The notes under the pieces: generated by a model
The model's input: the letters and a program-made list of their open reading frames with translations, nothing else
Told to the model about the DNA's origin: nothing
The model's database searches: none
Part shown: one piece after another, positions 1-8,968 of the stretch
Layout: each line of letters opens with the position of its first letter
How positions within the stretch are numbered: the first letter of the stretch is position 1
Source of the DNA: WHSW01 sp963705955
GTDB taxonomy: Bacteria; Actinomycetota; Thermoleophilia; Solirubrobacterales; 70-9
NCBI GenBank assembly: GCA_963705955.1
Contig: CAVPLH010000006.1
Coordinates: forward strand, 186,001 to 250,000
Reading direction: 5' to 3'
DNA length: 64,000 nt
Translations under genes and position numbers: made by a program

Positions 1-26
1 AATGAATATTGCGCTACTGTAGCAGA

Positions 27-680
27 ATGCCAGAGCCCGTCAAGAGCAAGCGGCGATACGAGTCCCCGAGACGGCGCGAACAGGCGGCGGCGACCCGCCG
101 GGCGATCCTCGATGCGGCCCAGCGGCTGTTCGAGCGCGACGGCTACACCGCGACGTCGATGGCTGCGATCGCGGCCGAGGCCGGGGTCTCCCCGAAGACC
201 GTCTACCTTGCCTTCGAGAGCAAGAGCGCACTACTCCGGGCCCTCTGGCACCTGCTGCTCCGTGGCCGGCAGGACGCCCTCCCCGTCAGCGAGCAGCCCT
301 GGTATCGCGAGGTGCTCGACGAGCCCGATCCGAGGCGGATGCTGCGTCTCAACGCCCGCAACTCCCGCGTGGTCAAGGAGCGCGCGGGAGCGTTGATGGA
401 GGTAGTCCGAAGTGCGGCGCCCACTGACCCCGACATCGGCGAGCTCTGGGACCGGATCGAGACCGAGTTCTACGAGAACCAGCGCTCGATCCTGAAGCTC
501 GTCGCCGAGCGAGGGTCCCTGGCCCCCGGCCTCGACCTTACGGCGGCCACCGACCTGCTGTGGACGCTCAACCATCCGAGCGTCTACTGGCTGCTGGTCA
601 ATGACCGCGGCTGGACGCCCGCGCGCTACGAGCGCTGGCTGGCTGACATCCTCTGCGCTCAGCTGTTGGGCGGCGACTGA
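27..680 (+). CDS. TetR/AcrR family transcriptional regulator
   Basis: Predicted one-component repressor of 217 aa. The N-terminal half carries a TetR helix-turn-helix: TRRAILDAAQRLFERDGY followed by VSPKTVYLAFESK, at about residues 20-65. The rest is a helical ligand-binding domain of usual TetR length. ATG at 27 is chosen; an in-frame TTG at 9 exists but adds only six poor residues. The promoter lies at or beyond the window edge. The 3' end overlaps by about 22 bp the end of an ABC-F remnant on the other strand, so no regulated partner is visible. The ligand is unknown. Confidence 0.85.
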   Translation: MPEPVKSKRRYESPRRREQAAATRRAILDAAQRLFERDGYTATSMAAIAAEAGVSPKTVYLAFESKSALLRALWHLLLRGRQDALPVSEQPWYREVLDEPDPRRMLRLNARNSRVVKERAGALMEVVRSAAPTDPDIGELWDRIETEFYENQRSILKLVAERGSLAPGLDLTAATDLLWTLNHPSVYWLLVNDRGWTPARYERWLADILCAQLLGGD

Positions 681-778
681 CGGGGCGTCCCGGCCAACTC
701 AACGGTGGTCGTCGGCTCGAAGGCATCGAGGAAGCGGCGGTCGTGGCTGACGAGCACGATCGCGCCCTCGTACGTTCT
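659..778 (-). pseudogene. 3' remnant of an ABC-F ATPase
   Basis: Reading the minus strand from about 778 gives YEGAIVLVSHDRRFLDAF and then a stop at 661-659. This is the Walker B/H-loop end (LVSHDRRFLD) of the second nucleotide-binding domain of ABC-F (Uup/EttA-type) proteins. Nothing upstream continues the domain: from about 780 the sequence changes to the end of a transposase remnant. It is therefore a decayed tail of roughly 40 codons, possibly cut by the insertion element next to it. Confidence 0.6.
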
Positions 779-806
779 AACCCCGAGTCGTGTTGACAAC
801 TCGGCG

Positions 807-1095
807 TCATCTCACCGTCCCCGTCTTGCGGGCCCCGAAGACGATATCCGCCGGCACCCTGCCCTTGGTCAGGCGACCGGTGTGGGCGCGATCGGTGTTG
901 TAGTAGCGCAGGTACTCATCGAGGTCGCGCTTAAGCGCCGTGATCTTCGGCGCCAGCGAGCGGCTGAAGGCCGGGCGCCAGCACTCTTCGAGGATCGTCA
1001 GCTGGACGCGCTCGGCGCAGCCGTTTGAGTTCGGCCGCCCGGCCTTGATCCGGCGGTGGGTTGCCCGCTCTGACTTAACCGCATCGACGAAGACC
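807..1095 (-). mobile_element. IS481-family transposase remnant (C-terminal part)
   Basis: The minus-strand frame contains RRIKAGRPNSNGCAERVQLT, then ILEECWRPAF, then YLRYYNTDRAHTGR. This is the C-terminal third of an rve/integrase-core DDE transposase of the IS481/IS3 type. The catalytic Glu region (GCAERVQ) is kept, but the N-terminal HTH and the two Asp residues of the DDE triad are absent. The frame ends with TGA at 809-807, and the short segment TGTTGACAAC just beyond (790-800) could be a terminal inverted repeat. No intact left end or target duplication was seen, so the element is dead. Confidence 0.7.
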
Positions 1096-1135
1096 CGGCG
1101 GCCCGACGCACATGCACGGCCTTGCGACGTCAATG

Positions 1136-1290
1136 AGCCGGAAGATGGCGGTCAAGGGGGCGGAGGAAGACAGCGATATAGAGCTGGACCCGGCGGCGAG
1201 GTCCGAGCGCGGCGTTCGGGACTGGCTCGCAGATCTCGGAGGGGGCGGCCCGGCGGCTGCCTTCGATACCCGCATCGACAAGTCGCCCGC
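1136..1290 (+). pseudogene. Flavodoxin-like protein remnant
   Basis: About 50 codons read GVRDWLADLGGGGPAAAFDT followed by RIDK. This resembles the C-terminal segment of flavodoxin-family proteins (REWL...AAAFDTR...K). The FMN-binding N-terminus (TGNT loop) is missing, and the expected continuation (GSASKxIARxLRRxGFEVV) is not recognisable downstream. It lies directly beyond the transposase remnant. Identification rests on short motif similarity only; the overlapping ORF to 1510 is not considered a real gene. Confidence 0.35.
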
Positions 1291-1663
1291 GCTACTGGTG
1301 CTTGCGGCCTTGTCGCTCGCCCACGGGGACGAGGCGGGCGCCGAGGCCGTGGCCGCCACAAACAGAGAGGCGCCGGCGAGCGCCGCTGTAACCCGGAGCC
1401 ACGATCGGATCGCACACACCGGCGGCTCGCTCACGGGCGCAATCATAAAGCGGCGCCGGCCCGGGGATCAAAATTGCCGCCCAGCGCGGATCGGCTCCAC
1501 GCGAATGTGAGGCCAATCGGGTGAGGGCAGCGACCCGACCGATCCCCGCAACGGGATCGCGCTCTGCGTCCCCCGTCATCGCCAGGTCGAGAAGTAGCGC
1601 TTTTCGTCCAAAGCGCAACTATCCCGATCCGTGGGCCCAACGAGGACGATGGGCGCCCGGTGT
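1291..1663. other. Non-coding or decayed stretch
   Basis: No convincing gene on either strand. The only structure noticed is the GCGCTTT/AAAGCGC hairpin at 1597-1616. Open frames here are GC-driven and low in recognisable motifs. Together with the three remnants upstream, this is a 1-kb degraded zone between the TetR gene and the FUSC-like gene. Confidence 0.5.
1597..1616 (-). repeat. Hairpin repeat, copy 1
   Basis: Perfect 7-bp stem GCGCTTT...AAAGCGC around a 6-nt loop. It sits about 50 bp downstream of the stop of the minus-strand FUSC-like gene, so it could act as a terminator. The loop and flank (CGTCC and a nearby CCGATCC) recur at 5664-5689 downstream of another minus-strand gene, which suggests a dispersed element. 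Confidence 0.4.
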
Positions 1664-2653
1664 TTACCCCGCCGGGGCGAGCTCGGGCTGCGGGTCGCGC
1701 CTCTGAAGCCAACCGGCGAGCGCGTTGACGATGAACAGGCCGACGACTAGCAGCCCGATGCCGACCAGAATCTGCACCCCGCGTTCCTCCGCCTCGAAGC
1801 CGACCTGGCCGGGAGCGGCGAGCAGGAGGATCAAGGAGAACGTGTAGAGGCCGTACATGAGCCAGTAGCGCTCGGCCTCCATTAGCCCGACCACGAACGC
1901 AACCGTGCCGACCGCCGTGAGCACCGCAGCGGGCGGCGCGAGAATCGCCACCGGTATCGCCGCACAGGCGCCCACCGCCGTGCCGATCGCCTTGCCCCGA
2001 ATCCGATCCCGCTTGCCCATGAGGACGTAGAGGACGAGGACCAGGATCGGATCGGGAACCCAGTAGGGCTCGGTCCACGACAGGGCGACGCCAATCGCCG
2101 CGCTCGCGCCGAGGATCACGGCGAAGACGATCGCCACCGTGGCGGCGACCGGCGCATCGAGGCGGTCGCCTTCGACCACCTCCGGAGCGCCGAAGCGGCG
2201 GGCGAGAAGGATGCCGTAGACCGCCCCGAGCCCGACGATCACGCCCCAGGTCAGTGCGTCGTCGGCCGAAGACGCCGGGGTGACGAAGGTGGCGGCAAAG
2301 GGAACCATCAGCAGCGGTGGCAGCCAGCCGAACCGGATGCCCGCGCCGGCGACGAACGCGGCGGCAGCCAGCAATGCGACCCATCCCCAGTCATAGGCGC
2401 TGATCGCGCCGAGCCCGGCGGCCAGGGCGAGTCCCGGAGCGACGTAGAGCATCCGGCGAGTTCCGCCGAGCTTCGCCCCGACGGCCCCGAGCAGCACCCC
2501 GGTAAAGAGCGCCGCGACGCCGACCTCGCCGACCAGCGCGGCCATCACGAGCGCCGGAACGACCGCGAATACGATCACGGCACCGACGATATGCGCCAGC
2601 CGCCGTGCGCCTGTGGGGCGTGCGGGAGCAGTTGCCGAGGCGTTCACGCCCAT
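1664..2653 (-). CDS. FUSC-like integral membrane protein
   Basis: 329-aa membrane protein with about nine or ten hydrophobic segments, for example AHIVGAVIVFAVVPALVMAA and VALLAAAAFVAGAGI. They fall in two halves separated by a loop around FGAPEVVEGDRLDAPVAA. The second half has SWTEPYWVPDPILVLVLYVL and a basic KRDRIRGKAIGT turn, as in FUSC-type (fusaric acid resistance / aromatic acid exporter) proteins. Start ATG 2653 (MGVNAS) is preferred over the longer frame to 2785, which adds a basic non-conserved leader. It lies 98 bp downstream of the DUF1254 gene on the same strand. Substrate unknown. Confidence 0.65.
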   Translation of the reverse strand: MGVNASATAPARPTGARRLAHIVGAVIVFAVVPALVMAALVGEVGVAALFTGVLLGAVGAKLGGTRRMLYVAPGLALAAGLGAISAYDWGWVALLAAAAFVAGAGIRFGWLPPLLMVPFAATFVTPASSADDALTWGVIVGLGAVYGILLARRFGAPEVVEGDRLDAPVAATVAIVFAVILGASAAIGVALSWTEPYWVPDPILVLVLYVLMGKRDRIRGKAIGTAVGACAAIPVAILAPPAAVLTAVGTVAFVVGLMEAERYWLMYGLYTFSLILLLAAPGQVGFEAEERGVQILVGIGLLVVGLFIVNALAGWLQRRDPQPELAPAG

Positions 2654-2751
2654 GTCGGGAGTATCGCCAAAAAGTTGCGCTCTCCATGCGCACTGGCACC
2701 GGTACTGCCTATAACCCCGTCGGGCCGAGATCGACGGGACGCGCTTGGTTT

Positions 2752-4320
2752 TCAGCTTCCCTTCTTGACGGCGGGCGGAGACCACTTAGCGTTCAATACC
2801 GACGCTTTCGGCCAGTAGACGTGCATGACAAGGAGGAACGCTCCGTCGGGAGCCGGGAGCCAGTTCTGTTGCTGCTTGGGGGAACTGGGCTTCTTGTTCT
2901 GCACGTAGACGGTGAAGGACCCATCGGGGTTTTTGCTCACCGGCGCCAGATGTGGCGCAAGCGCATAACGGTCGATCGGGTTCTTCACCAGATGAAGCTT
3001 CGAGTCGTACATGTCGATGCCCCACGCCGCGTTCGCCGGTGGAGTCTGGCCCTTGGGGAACTTGATCGTGTAGCTGTTGCGCTTAGCGTCGCCACCGGCG
3101 ACAAAGTAGGTGTCGTCCTGCGGGAGCACCGCGCCCAAGGCCGAGAATGCGGCGGCGGATCGCAGCGAGTAGTCGGTGCCGTAGTTCCCCCAGCCTTTCT
3201 CGAGGTTGACGAGCCAGCCGTTCTCCTTGGTTGACCCCGGAACCTTCAGCCCGAGTTTCGTGACTTCGTGTTCGCCCTTCTTGACTCCGCGCGAGATCTT
3301 CCGCTGAGTATCGCTGCTGAGCTTGTTCCAATCGAACGCCTTGCCGGGAACGACCCCGATGCGCGCCAGTTGCTTCATGACGGGCCCATCGGCGGCGCTC
3401 GGGGGGTTCGCGTCCATGAGCTTGGCGAGTTGAGAAAAGAACGCCTGCGGCGACATCTTCTGTACCTGGCTCTGGGGAGTCGAGGACGTGTCGACGTTCT
3501 TGTCGGTCGGAACGTTGGTCGGCGGCTTGTATGCGGTGCCCCAATCGCTGAGTGGGGTGAGCTTGTAGCCCGCCTGGATGTCGTTGACGGCTTTGAGTGA
3601 CTTCGGCCCGTCATATTGCGTCGAACCCTCGATCCAGACCAGATCAGTCGGAGACTTGATCAACTTCATGCCCGCAGGGACATTGCCGTTCCAGCCTGGA
3701 CCGGCGATCAGGAAGTTGCCGCCTCCGGTACCCGTGGTGCGCTTTCCGGGCGCCTCGAGGACGTTCGTCCATCCGGACAGGATCGTCATCTGGTTGTAGA
3801 CGCCGTTCGTGTTGGGCATCGTGAAGACAAGGGGTTCCTTGGACAGGTCGAGCCAGGCGTTTGAGAACAGCACGTCCACCGGCGCCGCCGGAACAGCGAT
3901 GAACGCTGGCGTGACCGGCTTGGACGGCTTGTTGAACTGATTGACCGGCGCCGAGAATGTCTGCGCGGACGCCACATTCGTCAGCTGAGCCAGCGTCCCC
4001 TCCATGGTGACGAGCGGGAAGCCATAGACATAGGCGGCCTGCGCGATCTGCTCTGCCTCCTCCGGCGTCGGAGACCCCGTCGAGGTCGGCAGCGTCAAGC
4101 CGCCGATCGTCTGGGTGTTGCGCTGCGTCACGTCTTGGCGAACCGTGGACGCCGCTTTCTCAACGGGTTTGTCGTCGTCGCTGCCGAAGCAACCCGAGGC
4201 CCCCAACGCGATCGCCAGACACGCCATCGCGGAGATCGCCGGGCGAAGTCTGAACTGGCGACGCGCCTGCCGCCGCTCGCCTTGCGAACGCTTGTCGGTG
4301 CGCTCTGCTGAATCTGCCAT
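2752..4320 (-). CDS. DUF1254/DUF1214 domain lipoprotein
   Basis: 522-aa predicted lipoprotein. After a basic N-region, the hydrophobic stretch ends in the lipobox LGASGC, so the mature protein should be anchored at Cys about 44. The DUF1254 domain begins near residue 90 (AAYVYGFPLVTMEGTLAQLT) and includes NTNGVYNQMTILSGW. The C-terminal DUF1214 domain carries WGIDMYDSKLHLVKNPIDRY and ends near VMHVYWPK. Proteins with this pair are widespread envelope proteins of unknown biochemical role. The gene could be cotranscribed with the FUSC-like gene downstream. Confidence 0.85.
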   Translation of the reverse strand: MADSAERTDKRSQGERRQARRQFRLRPAISAMACLAIALGASGCFGSDDDKPVEKAASTVRQDVTQRNTQTIGGLTLPTSTGSPTPEEAEQIAQAAYVYGFPLVTMEGTLAQLTNVASAQTFSAPVNQFNKPSKPVTPAFIAVPAAPVDVLFSNAWLDLSKEPLVFTMPNTNGVYNQMTILSGWTNVLEAPGKRTTGTGGGNFLIAGPGWNGNVPAGMKLIKSPTDLVWIEGSTQYDGPKSLKAVNDIQAGYKLTPLSDWGTAYKPPTNVPTDKNVDTSSTPQSQVQKMSPQAFFSQLAKLMDANPPSAADGPVMKQLARIGVVPGKAFDWNKLSSDTQRKISRGVKKGEHEVTKLGLKVPGSTKENGWLVNLEKGWGNYGTDYSLRSAAAFSALGAVLPQDDTYFVAGGDAKRNSYTIKFPKGQTPPANAAWGIDMYDSKLHLVKNPIDRYALAPHLAPVSKNPDGSFTVYVQNKKPSSPKQQQNWLPAPDGAFLLVMHVYWPKASVLNAKWSPPAVKKGS

Positions 4321-4625
4321 TCGGGTGCCCCCTCAGTTCGCCTCGGGTTTCTGAACGCCAGGGTCCACCCTAATCGAGTCCGGGAGACGCAGAGGCTAAA
4401 TCGGCGGTCCCCAGAGATCGTGTTGGCGCGGGCAACGGGCGCAGCCTTCGTCGGTTAGACGACCCCTCCCCTCCGCCGTGCCCGCTTTGGATTAGGAGCG
4501 TAACTTTCCGGCGACGCCCTGCCTGCCGCTCGCAGGACCATTGCAACTGACGCCCCCACTGCTAGCCACGTTCGCGGCCCCTCGCAGCCCACGCTGCATT
4601 GCTCCCGATCAGCTTCAATGGCGAC
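4321..4625. other. Intergenic region between divergent genes
   Basis: About 305 bp between the start of the DUF1254 lipoprotein gene (minus) and the HEPN-type gene (plus). It should hold both promoters. I see no convincing -35/-10 pair, palindrome or small gene. A minus-strand frame (4455-4979) crossing it is a shadow of the plus-strand gene. Confidence 0.4.
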
Positions 4626-5577
4626 ATGGAGCCCTTTTGCTTTCGCATTCGGTTCCAATCCGGCGAGCGCGTGCGACTGCATTCGACCGAGCATCAACTC
4701 TCGCTCCCTAGCGATCGTGAGGAAGAGATCACGCTGCGAGCGGTCGGTGAGGGCGTCGAGATAAAGGACGCGACGGACCTCGCGCTGCACGGCCGGCCCT
4801 ACGGCACCGAAGACGAGGCAGCCGAAGCTGCCGCCCGCTGGCGGGGCCTGCTCCAGAAAGCCTTCGCCCGAGTCAATCTCGGAGCAGACTTCGGAGACCG
4901 AGCGCCAACCAGCGCCTTTTACGGAGCATGGACGCGAGTGGATCCAAAAGCAGCTCGGAGTTGGTCGCGTTCTGAACAACGTCCACGGCAGCCTGATCTA
5001 CGAATGCGAACCAACGCCTCGCTTCGCGGGTATGAGCGCGACTGTACGCGTCGGTCGCAATGTCGAGCACTTCATGACGGCGATGTCGGAAGCTGTCAAA
5101 CGGAACGCCGAGATGTCCGAGGGCGACCAGGTGGCCTACGACCTTTACGGCGCGTCGTTTGCCGAGGTCCCCACAGACGCCCGCTTCCTCCTGCTGATGA
5201 TGGCTATTGAGACCATGATCGAGCCCGAGCCGCGAGCGGCGGAAGTTCAGGCTCATGTTGAAGCACTGCGGACGGCCACGAAGGACTCGGACCTGTCGGA
5301 CGATGAGATCCGGTCCATTTACGGGACCCTCCAATACCTGCGAAACGCATCGATCGGCCAGGCTGGCCGCAAGCTTGCGTCGCGCCTCGGTGACCGGACC
5401 TACGCGGACAAGACCCCGGAGCGCTTCTTCAGCAAGTGCTACGAGCTGCGTAGCGCCTTGGTGCACGGCGGGCACCCTCGTCCGTCACGGGCCGAAGTGA
5501 GCAGCCTCGCAGCCCCTCTAGAGACCTTCGTCGGTGATCTCCTCGGGATCGAGCTGCTCGACGTGGAGTTCGAGTAG
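4626..5577 (+). pseudogene. HEPN-like domain protein, interrupted by a frameshift
   Basis: Two frames form one protein of about 315 aa. The first (from ATG 4626, MEPFCFRIRF) runs to GDRAPTSAF near 4919. The next frame then continues FTEHGREWIQKQLG, VLNNVHGSLIYECEPTPRF, and the C-terminal part to 5577. The junction is at a TTTT run (4917-4920), so one extra base explains it. The C-terminal region carries FFSKCYELRSALVHGG; its R-x4-H motif (RSALVH) is the hallmark of HEPN RNase folds of the ApeA-like or abortive-infection type. Function unproven. No toxin/antitoxin partner is adjacent. Confidence 0.55.
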
Positions 5578-5663
5578 GTGTCGAGGAAGGCCTAGCCGCC
5601 AAGGTAACGCGCGCGAGCGAGCAGCTGATCCCACGCGGTAGACCGTAGCTCGCCGTGGGTGAC

Positions 5664-5689
5664 TAGCGCACTTTTCGTCCGAAGCGCTA
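5664..5689 (-). repeat. Hairpin repeat, copy 2
   Basis: TAGCGC (5664-5669) pairs with GCGCTA (5684-5689) around a loop containing CTTTTCGTCC. It overlaps the last codon and stop of the minus-strand hydrolase gene, then continues downstream. The motif CTTTTCGTCC plus a following CCGATCC also occurs at 1600-1627. Both copies lie at 3' ends of minus-strand genes, so a terminator role is possible. Confidence 0.4.
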
Positions 5690-7287
5690 CTTCTGCCGAT
5701 CCGGACCTCTGGCCGGTCGGCTAACGAAATCCGGATCGAAGGGCTGTTGATTCGACTGGCAGACCGTGCCCCTCGGCGGGGTGATCAGCTCGGTCAGGTA
5801 GTCGGTAATCGCCTTGTTGACGCAGGCGCTCGGGTTCTGGGAAGTCGTGTGACCGTAGCCCTCCTGGGTGATCAGGACCGCGTTGCCCAGGAGCTGCTCG
5901 GCGTGCACGGCGTTGGCATATCCGGTATTCGGGTCGAAGGTCGAGTTGATCAACAGGATCGGATTCGGGGTCGAGGCGGTCCACGGACCGCGGTAGGTGT
6001 CCTCGCCGCGGACCGGCCAGGCGGCGCAGGGAGCCCACTGCCACCAGCCCTGTAGCGCGCCCTGGAGGCGGCTGATCCGAGCGAATCTCGCGATTACCGA
6101 CGGCCAGGCCCGCAAACTGCGGTGGGCGCTCGCGTCGGCGCACTGGATCGCCGTCGACGGCGTTATGAGGGCCCAGGCGCCGGGCGTGTAGGAGGCGGTG
6201 GCCGCGCTCTCGAGCGTCGATCCGTCGCCTCTGAGCGCGGCGGCGAGATTCGCGGCATTGGTCGGCCACGTCCTGGGAGCCCTGATCGGGCGAGAACTGG
6301 GAGATCAGCAGATCCGCGTAGCCCAGCTTCTGGGGTGCCGAGAGGGGCGGCTGCGCGCCCAGGAGCCGGAATCGGCGCGCGCTTCAGCCGCGCTGAAAGC
6401 CGGTCAAAGCGCTCGGCCGCGGTGTGGCGGCCGCCGGCGAGCGCGCAGCGCTCCGGTCCGGCGCCGTCGCACAGAGCGAGGAACTGGTCATAGACCGCGT
6501 CGGACGGTCTGACGGTGGCGGCCAGCCTCGCCTCCGACCCCTTCGAGTACTCGACCGGATCGACGATGCCGTTGAGCATCATCGCCCGGATCCGGTCGGG
6601 GAACATGTTGGCGTAGGTCTGGCCGAGGTAGGTGCCGTAGGAGAGGCCGAGGTAGGTGAGCTTCTCCTCGCCCATCAGGACGCGCAGGTGCTCGAGGTCG
6701 CGGACGGTGTCGGCGGTCGAGATGTGAGGCAGAAGCCAGCCGCTGACCTCGCCGCAGCGCCTGGCGTAGGCGGCGGCCGTGCGCCTGAAGACCTCCGATT
6801 CCGCCTTGGTGGTGGGGATCGAGACGCCGGCCCAGAAGCGCGACTCGCTGCGCTGGCTGGTAAAGCACTTGACCCGGGTGCTGGCGTGGGTGCCGCGGGG
6901 ATCCCAGCTGAGGACGTCGAAGCGACCGTCGCCCAACGCGTCGAGCCCATCGGGATCGCCCTGCACCAGGCCGACGCCGGTGTCGCCGGGCCCGCCCGGG
7001 TTGGCGAACATCGTGCCGATCCGCTCCTCGGGCTTGCTGGCGAGGTGGCGGATCAGCGCGAGGCTGATCGTGCGCCCGTTCGGGCGATCCCAGTCAAGCG
7101 GCACCCGGATCCGGGCGCATTGGAGATCCGGCCCGGGGGGATCGCAGACGCCCCAGGCGATCGGGGCGCCGACGCCGTTCGCCCGCGGGGCGCGATCCGG
7201 CGCGCCGGCGGCGCCCGCGTCGCCGGCCGAGAGCGCGACCAGACAGGCACCAGCCAACGCCGCGGCGGCGAGGAGCGCCTTGCGCAC
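5687..7287 (-). pseudogene. Secreted alpha/beta hydrolase (TAP-like, S33-type), two frameshifts
   Basis: A protein of about 530 aa split over three frames. The N-part (from 7287) has a signal peptide (MRKALLAAAALAGACLVALS), a WGVCD segment, FANPGGPGDTG and the nucleophile elbow GLSYGTYLG. A short middle frame (about 6360-6270) gives SAPQKLGYADLLISQF. The last frame gives NAANLAAALRGDG and the TAP-like C-terminal domain with LINSTFDPNTGYANA (acid Asp) and GYGHTT (His). The Ser-Asp-His triad is thus present once the shifts at about 6360 and 6268 are corrected. The family includes secreted tripeptidyl/prolyl aminopeptidases. As given it cannot make a full-length enzyme. Confidence 0.75.
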
Positions 7288-7559
7288 CGAGCCCGCGACG
7301 GGGCCCGTGGTCGATGAGTTCGTGGAGATCCCTTCCGGCTACTGGTGATCCAGTGGCTCTGTCCACCGTAGTCGCCCGAAGACCGCACGTCAAAGCGTTC
7401 GGAGCCTGGCGCCGGTGCCCTGCCAACCCGCGTTACCGGCCCCACGCCTTCTCTTGGTGCCGAACAGAAGCTAGCGTCGCCGCGCCCGCTTTCTCTTTGT
7501 AGCGGTAGCCGCCAGCCGCTTCCGCTTCCCATGCAAAGCGACACTTTTTGAGCATCGCG

Positions 7560-7745
7560 CTAGGTCAATGCCTCGGCGGCCCAGCCGTGCATCCCGGCAG
7601 CGCCGCGCGGCGCTGCCGACGCGAGGACAGACGCCGGTCTGACTAGGGCGATCTCCTGAGCGACGAAGCTGCCGATCGAGAAGCCGAGGAGGTCGACCGC
7701 GCCGAACTCGAGGGCCTCGAGGAACTTGACGGCAGCGCGCGCCAT
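7560..7745 (-). pseudogene. Alpha/beta hydrolase fragment
   Basis: About 61 codons: AVKFLEALEFGAVDLLGFSI then GSFVAQEIALVRP. This is the nucleophile elbow (GFSIGS) and following helix of a haloperoxidase-like alpha/beta hydrolase. It continues to GMHGWAAEALT and a stop. The N-terminal strands, the acid and the His are missing. The fragment abuts the end of the next gene at 7775, which suggests a deletion fused the two. About 270 bp between it and the TAP-like hydrolase hold no clear gene. Confidence 0.5.
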
Positions 7746-7774
7746 CTGCGGAAGAACAGGCGCTACGCGACCAG

Positions 7775-8761
7775 TCAGATCTCGACTTCGCGACCTGCGC
7801 CGCGCTCGTGGGCGGCGCGAACGACAAGAGCTGCGGCGGCGCCATCCTGGACCGCGACGCCGACCGACTTGTAGAGGGTGATCTGGTCCGACGTGCTCCG
7901 GCCGGGCTTGGTGCCCTCGACCAGCTCGCCGATCTCGGCGTGCACGTGGTCCGCGTCGATCAACCCTCGCTCGATCGGCTGGAGGAGATCGTTCGAGCCC
8001 GCGGGCACCGGGGCCAGTGCAGCCTCGCGCGACTCGACGACGACGAGCGAGTCGACGACGGTTGCGTCATCGACCTCGCGGCCCCGCACGTTGTAGCCAA
8101 CCGAGGTGACGTGGGTGCCGGGGGCAAGTGACTCGCGCCTCACCACCGGCTCGAGCGCATGGGTGGTCGCGCAGACGACGTCGGCGCGGTCACAAGCCTC
8201 CTCCCAGGACGCCGCCGCGCGAACCGTCAGATCGAGCTCGGCCGCCAGTTCCTCGGCGAGTGCCTCGGCCTTCGCGCGGTCGCGTCCGGCAACACGTAGC
8301 TCCTGGAAGGATCGGACGCGCGTCACCGCACGGGCGTGCGAGCGGGCCTGGACCCCGGTGCCGAGGATCGCGAGCGCCGCGGCATCCTCGCGGGCGAGCA
8401 GCCGCGTGGCGAGGGCGGAGCCGGCCCCGGTGCGGATCGCTGTGATCGCAGTGCCGTCGAGAAGCGCCGTAGGCCGTCCATTGTCCGGGTCGAAGACCGC
8501 GATCACGGCTTGGTGGGTGGGCAGCGTCGTGCCGGCGTTAACGGGGAAGAGCGTCACGAGCTTGCTCGCCAGCGCTCCCGCGGAGGGGGTGTAACCCGGC
8601 ATCGCCGCAAGTAGCCCCTCGTGCTCGGGAACGAGTGCTCCCACGCGGTGGGGCACGGAGGCCCGGCGCGCACTCAGGTCGGCCATCGCCTCGGCCAGCG
8701 CGTCTATCAGCGCGTCTAGATCGAGAAGCTCCTCGACCTCAGCCCGACTGAGCAACAACAC
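7775..8761 (-). CDS. Ornithine cyclodeaminase / mu-crystallin family protein
   Basis: 328 aa, usual for the family. The substrate/cofactor pocket segments are visible: PGYTPSAGALASKLVTLFP, then GTAITAIRTGAGSALATRLL. The Rossmann NAD(P)-binding loop is AILGTGVQARSHARA at about residues 130-145, and the family-typical ending is TLYKSVGVAVQDGAAA. Members deaminate or dehydrogenate amino acids and imines (ornithine cyclodeaminase, alanine dehydrogenase, ketimine reductase), so the exact reaction is open. ATG 8761 is the start. No catabolic operon partner is adjacent. Confidence 0.85.
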   Translation of the reverse strand: MLLLSRAEVEELLDLDALIDALAEAMADLSARRASVPHRVGALVPEHEGLLAAMPGYTPSAGALASKLVTLFPVNAGTTLPTHQAVIAVFDPDNGRPTALLDGTAITAIRTGAGSALATRLLAREDAAALAILGTGVQARSHARAVTRVRSFQELRVAGRDRAKAEALAEELAAELDLTVRAAASWEEACDRADVVCATTHALEPVVRRESLAPGTHVTSVGYNVRGREVDDATVVDSLVVVESREAALAPVPAGSNDLLQPIERGLIDADHVHAEIGELVEGTKPGRSTSDQITLYKSVGVAVQDGAAAALVVRAAHERGAGREVEI

Positions 8762-8968
8762 CCGGGGACTTATAGCGCCGCCGTCATCGACGAGGAGTAC
8801 CGAGGGCTGACCGAGTGAGGCTCGCGGGCCGCACTCAAAAGGGCCGTCGATGGGCTGGACGCTCCGGCCGCTGCAGGGGCGGCCGCCCGGCCTCGGGCGC
8901 TGGCAGTCGGTGCTTCGCCCGTGAGTTCAACCAGTGCCGGTGGTCCGGCGCGAGATACTGCGCGGGCG

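Noticed and set aside
4900..4930. Programmed +1 frameshift in the HEPN-type gene
   Set aside because: No rare-codon or stop-codon slippery signal; a simple extra T in a TTTT run explains it, and many other genes here show similar one-base shifts.
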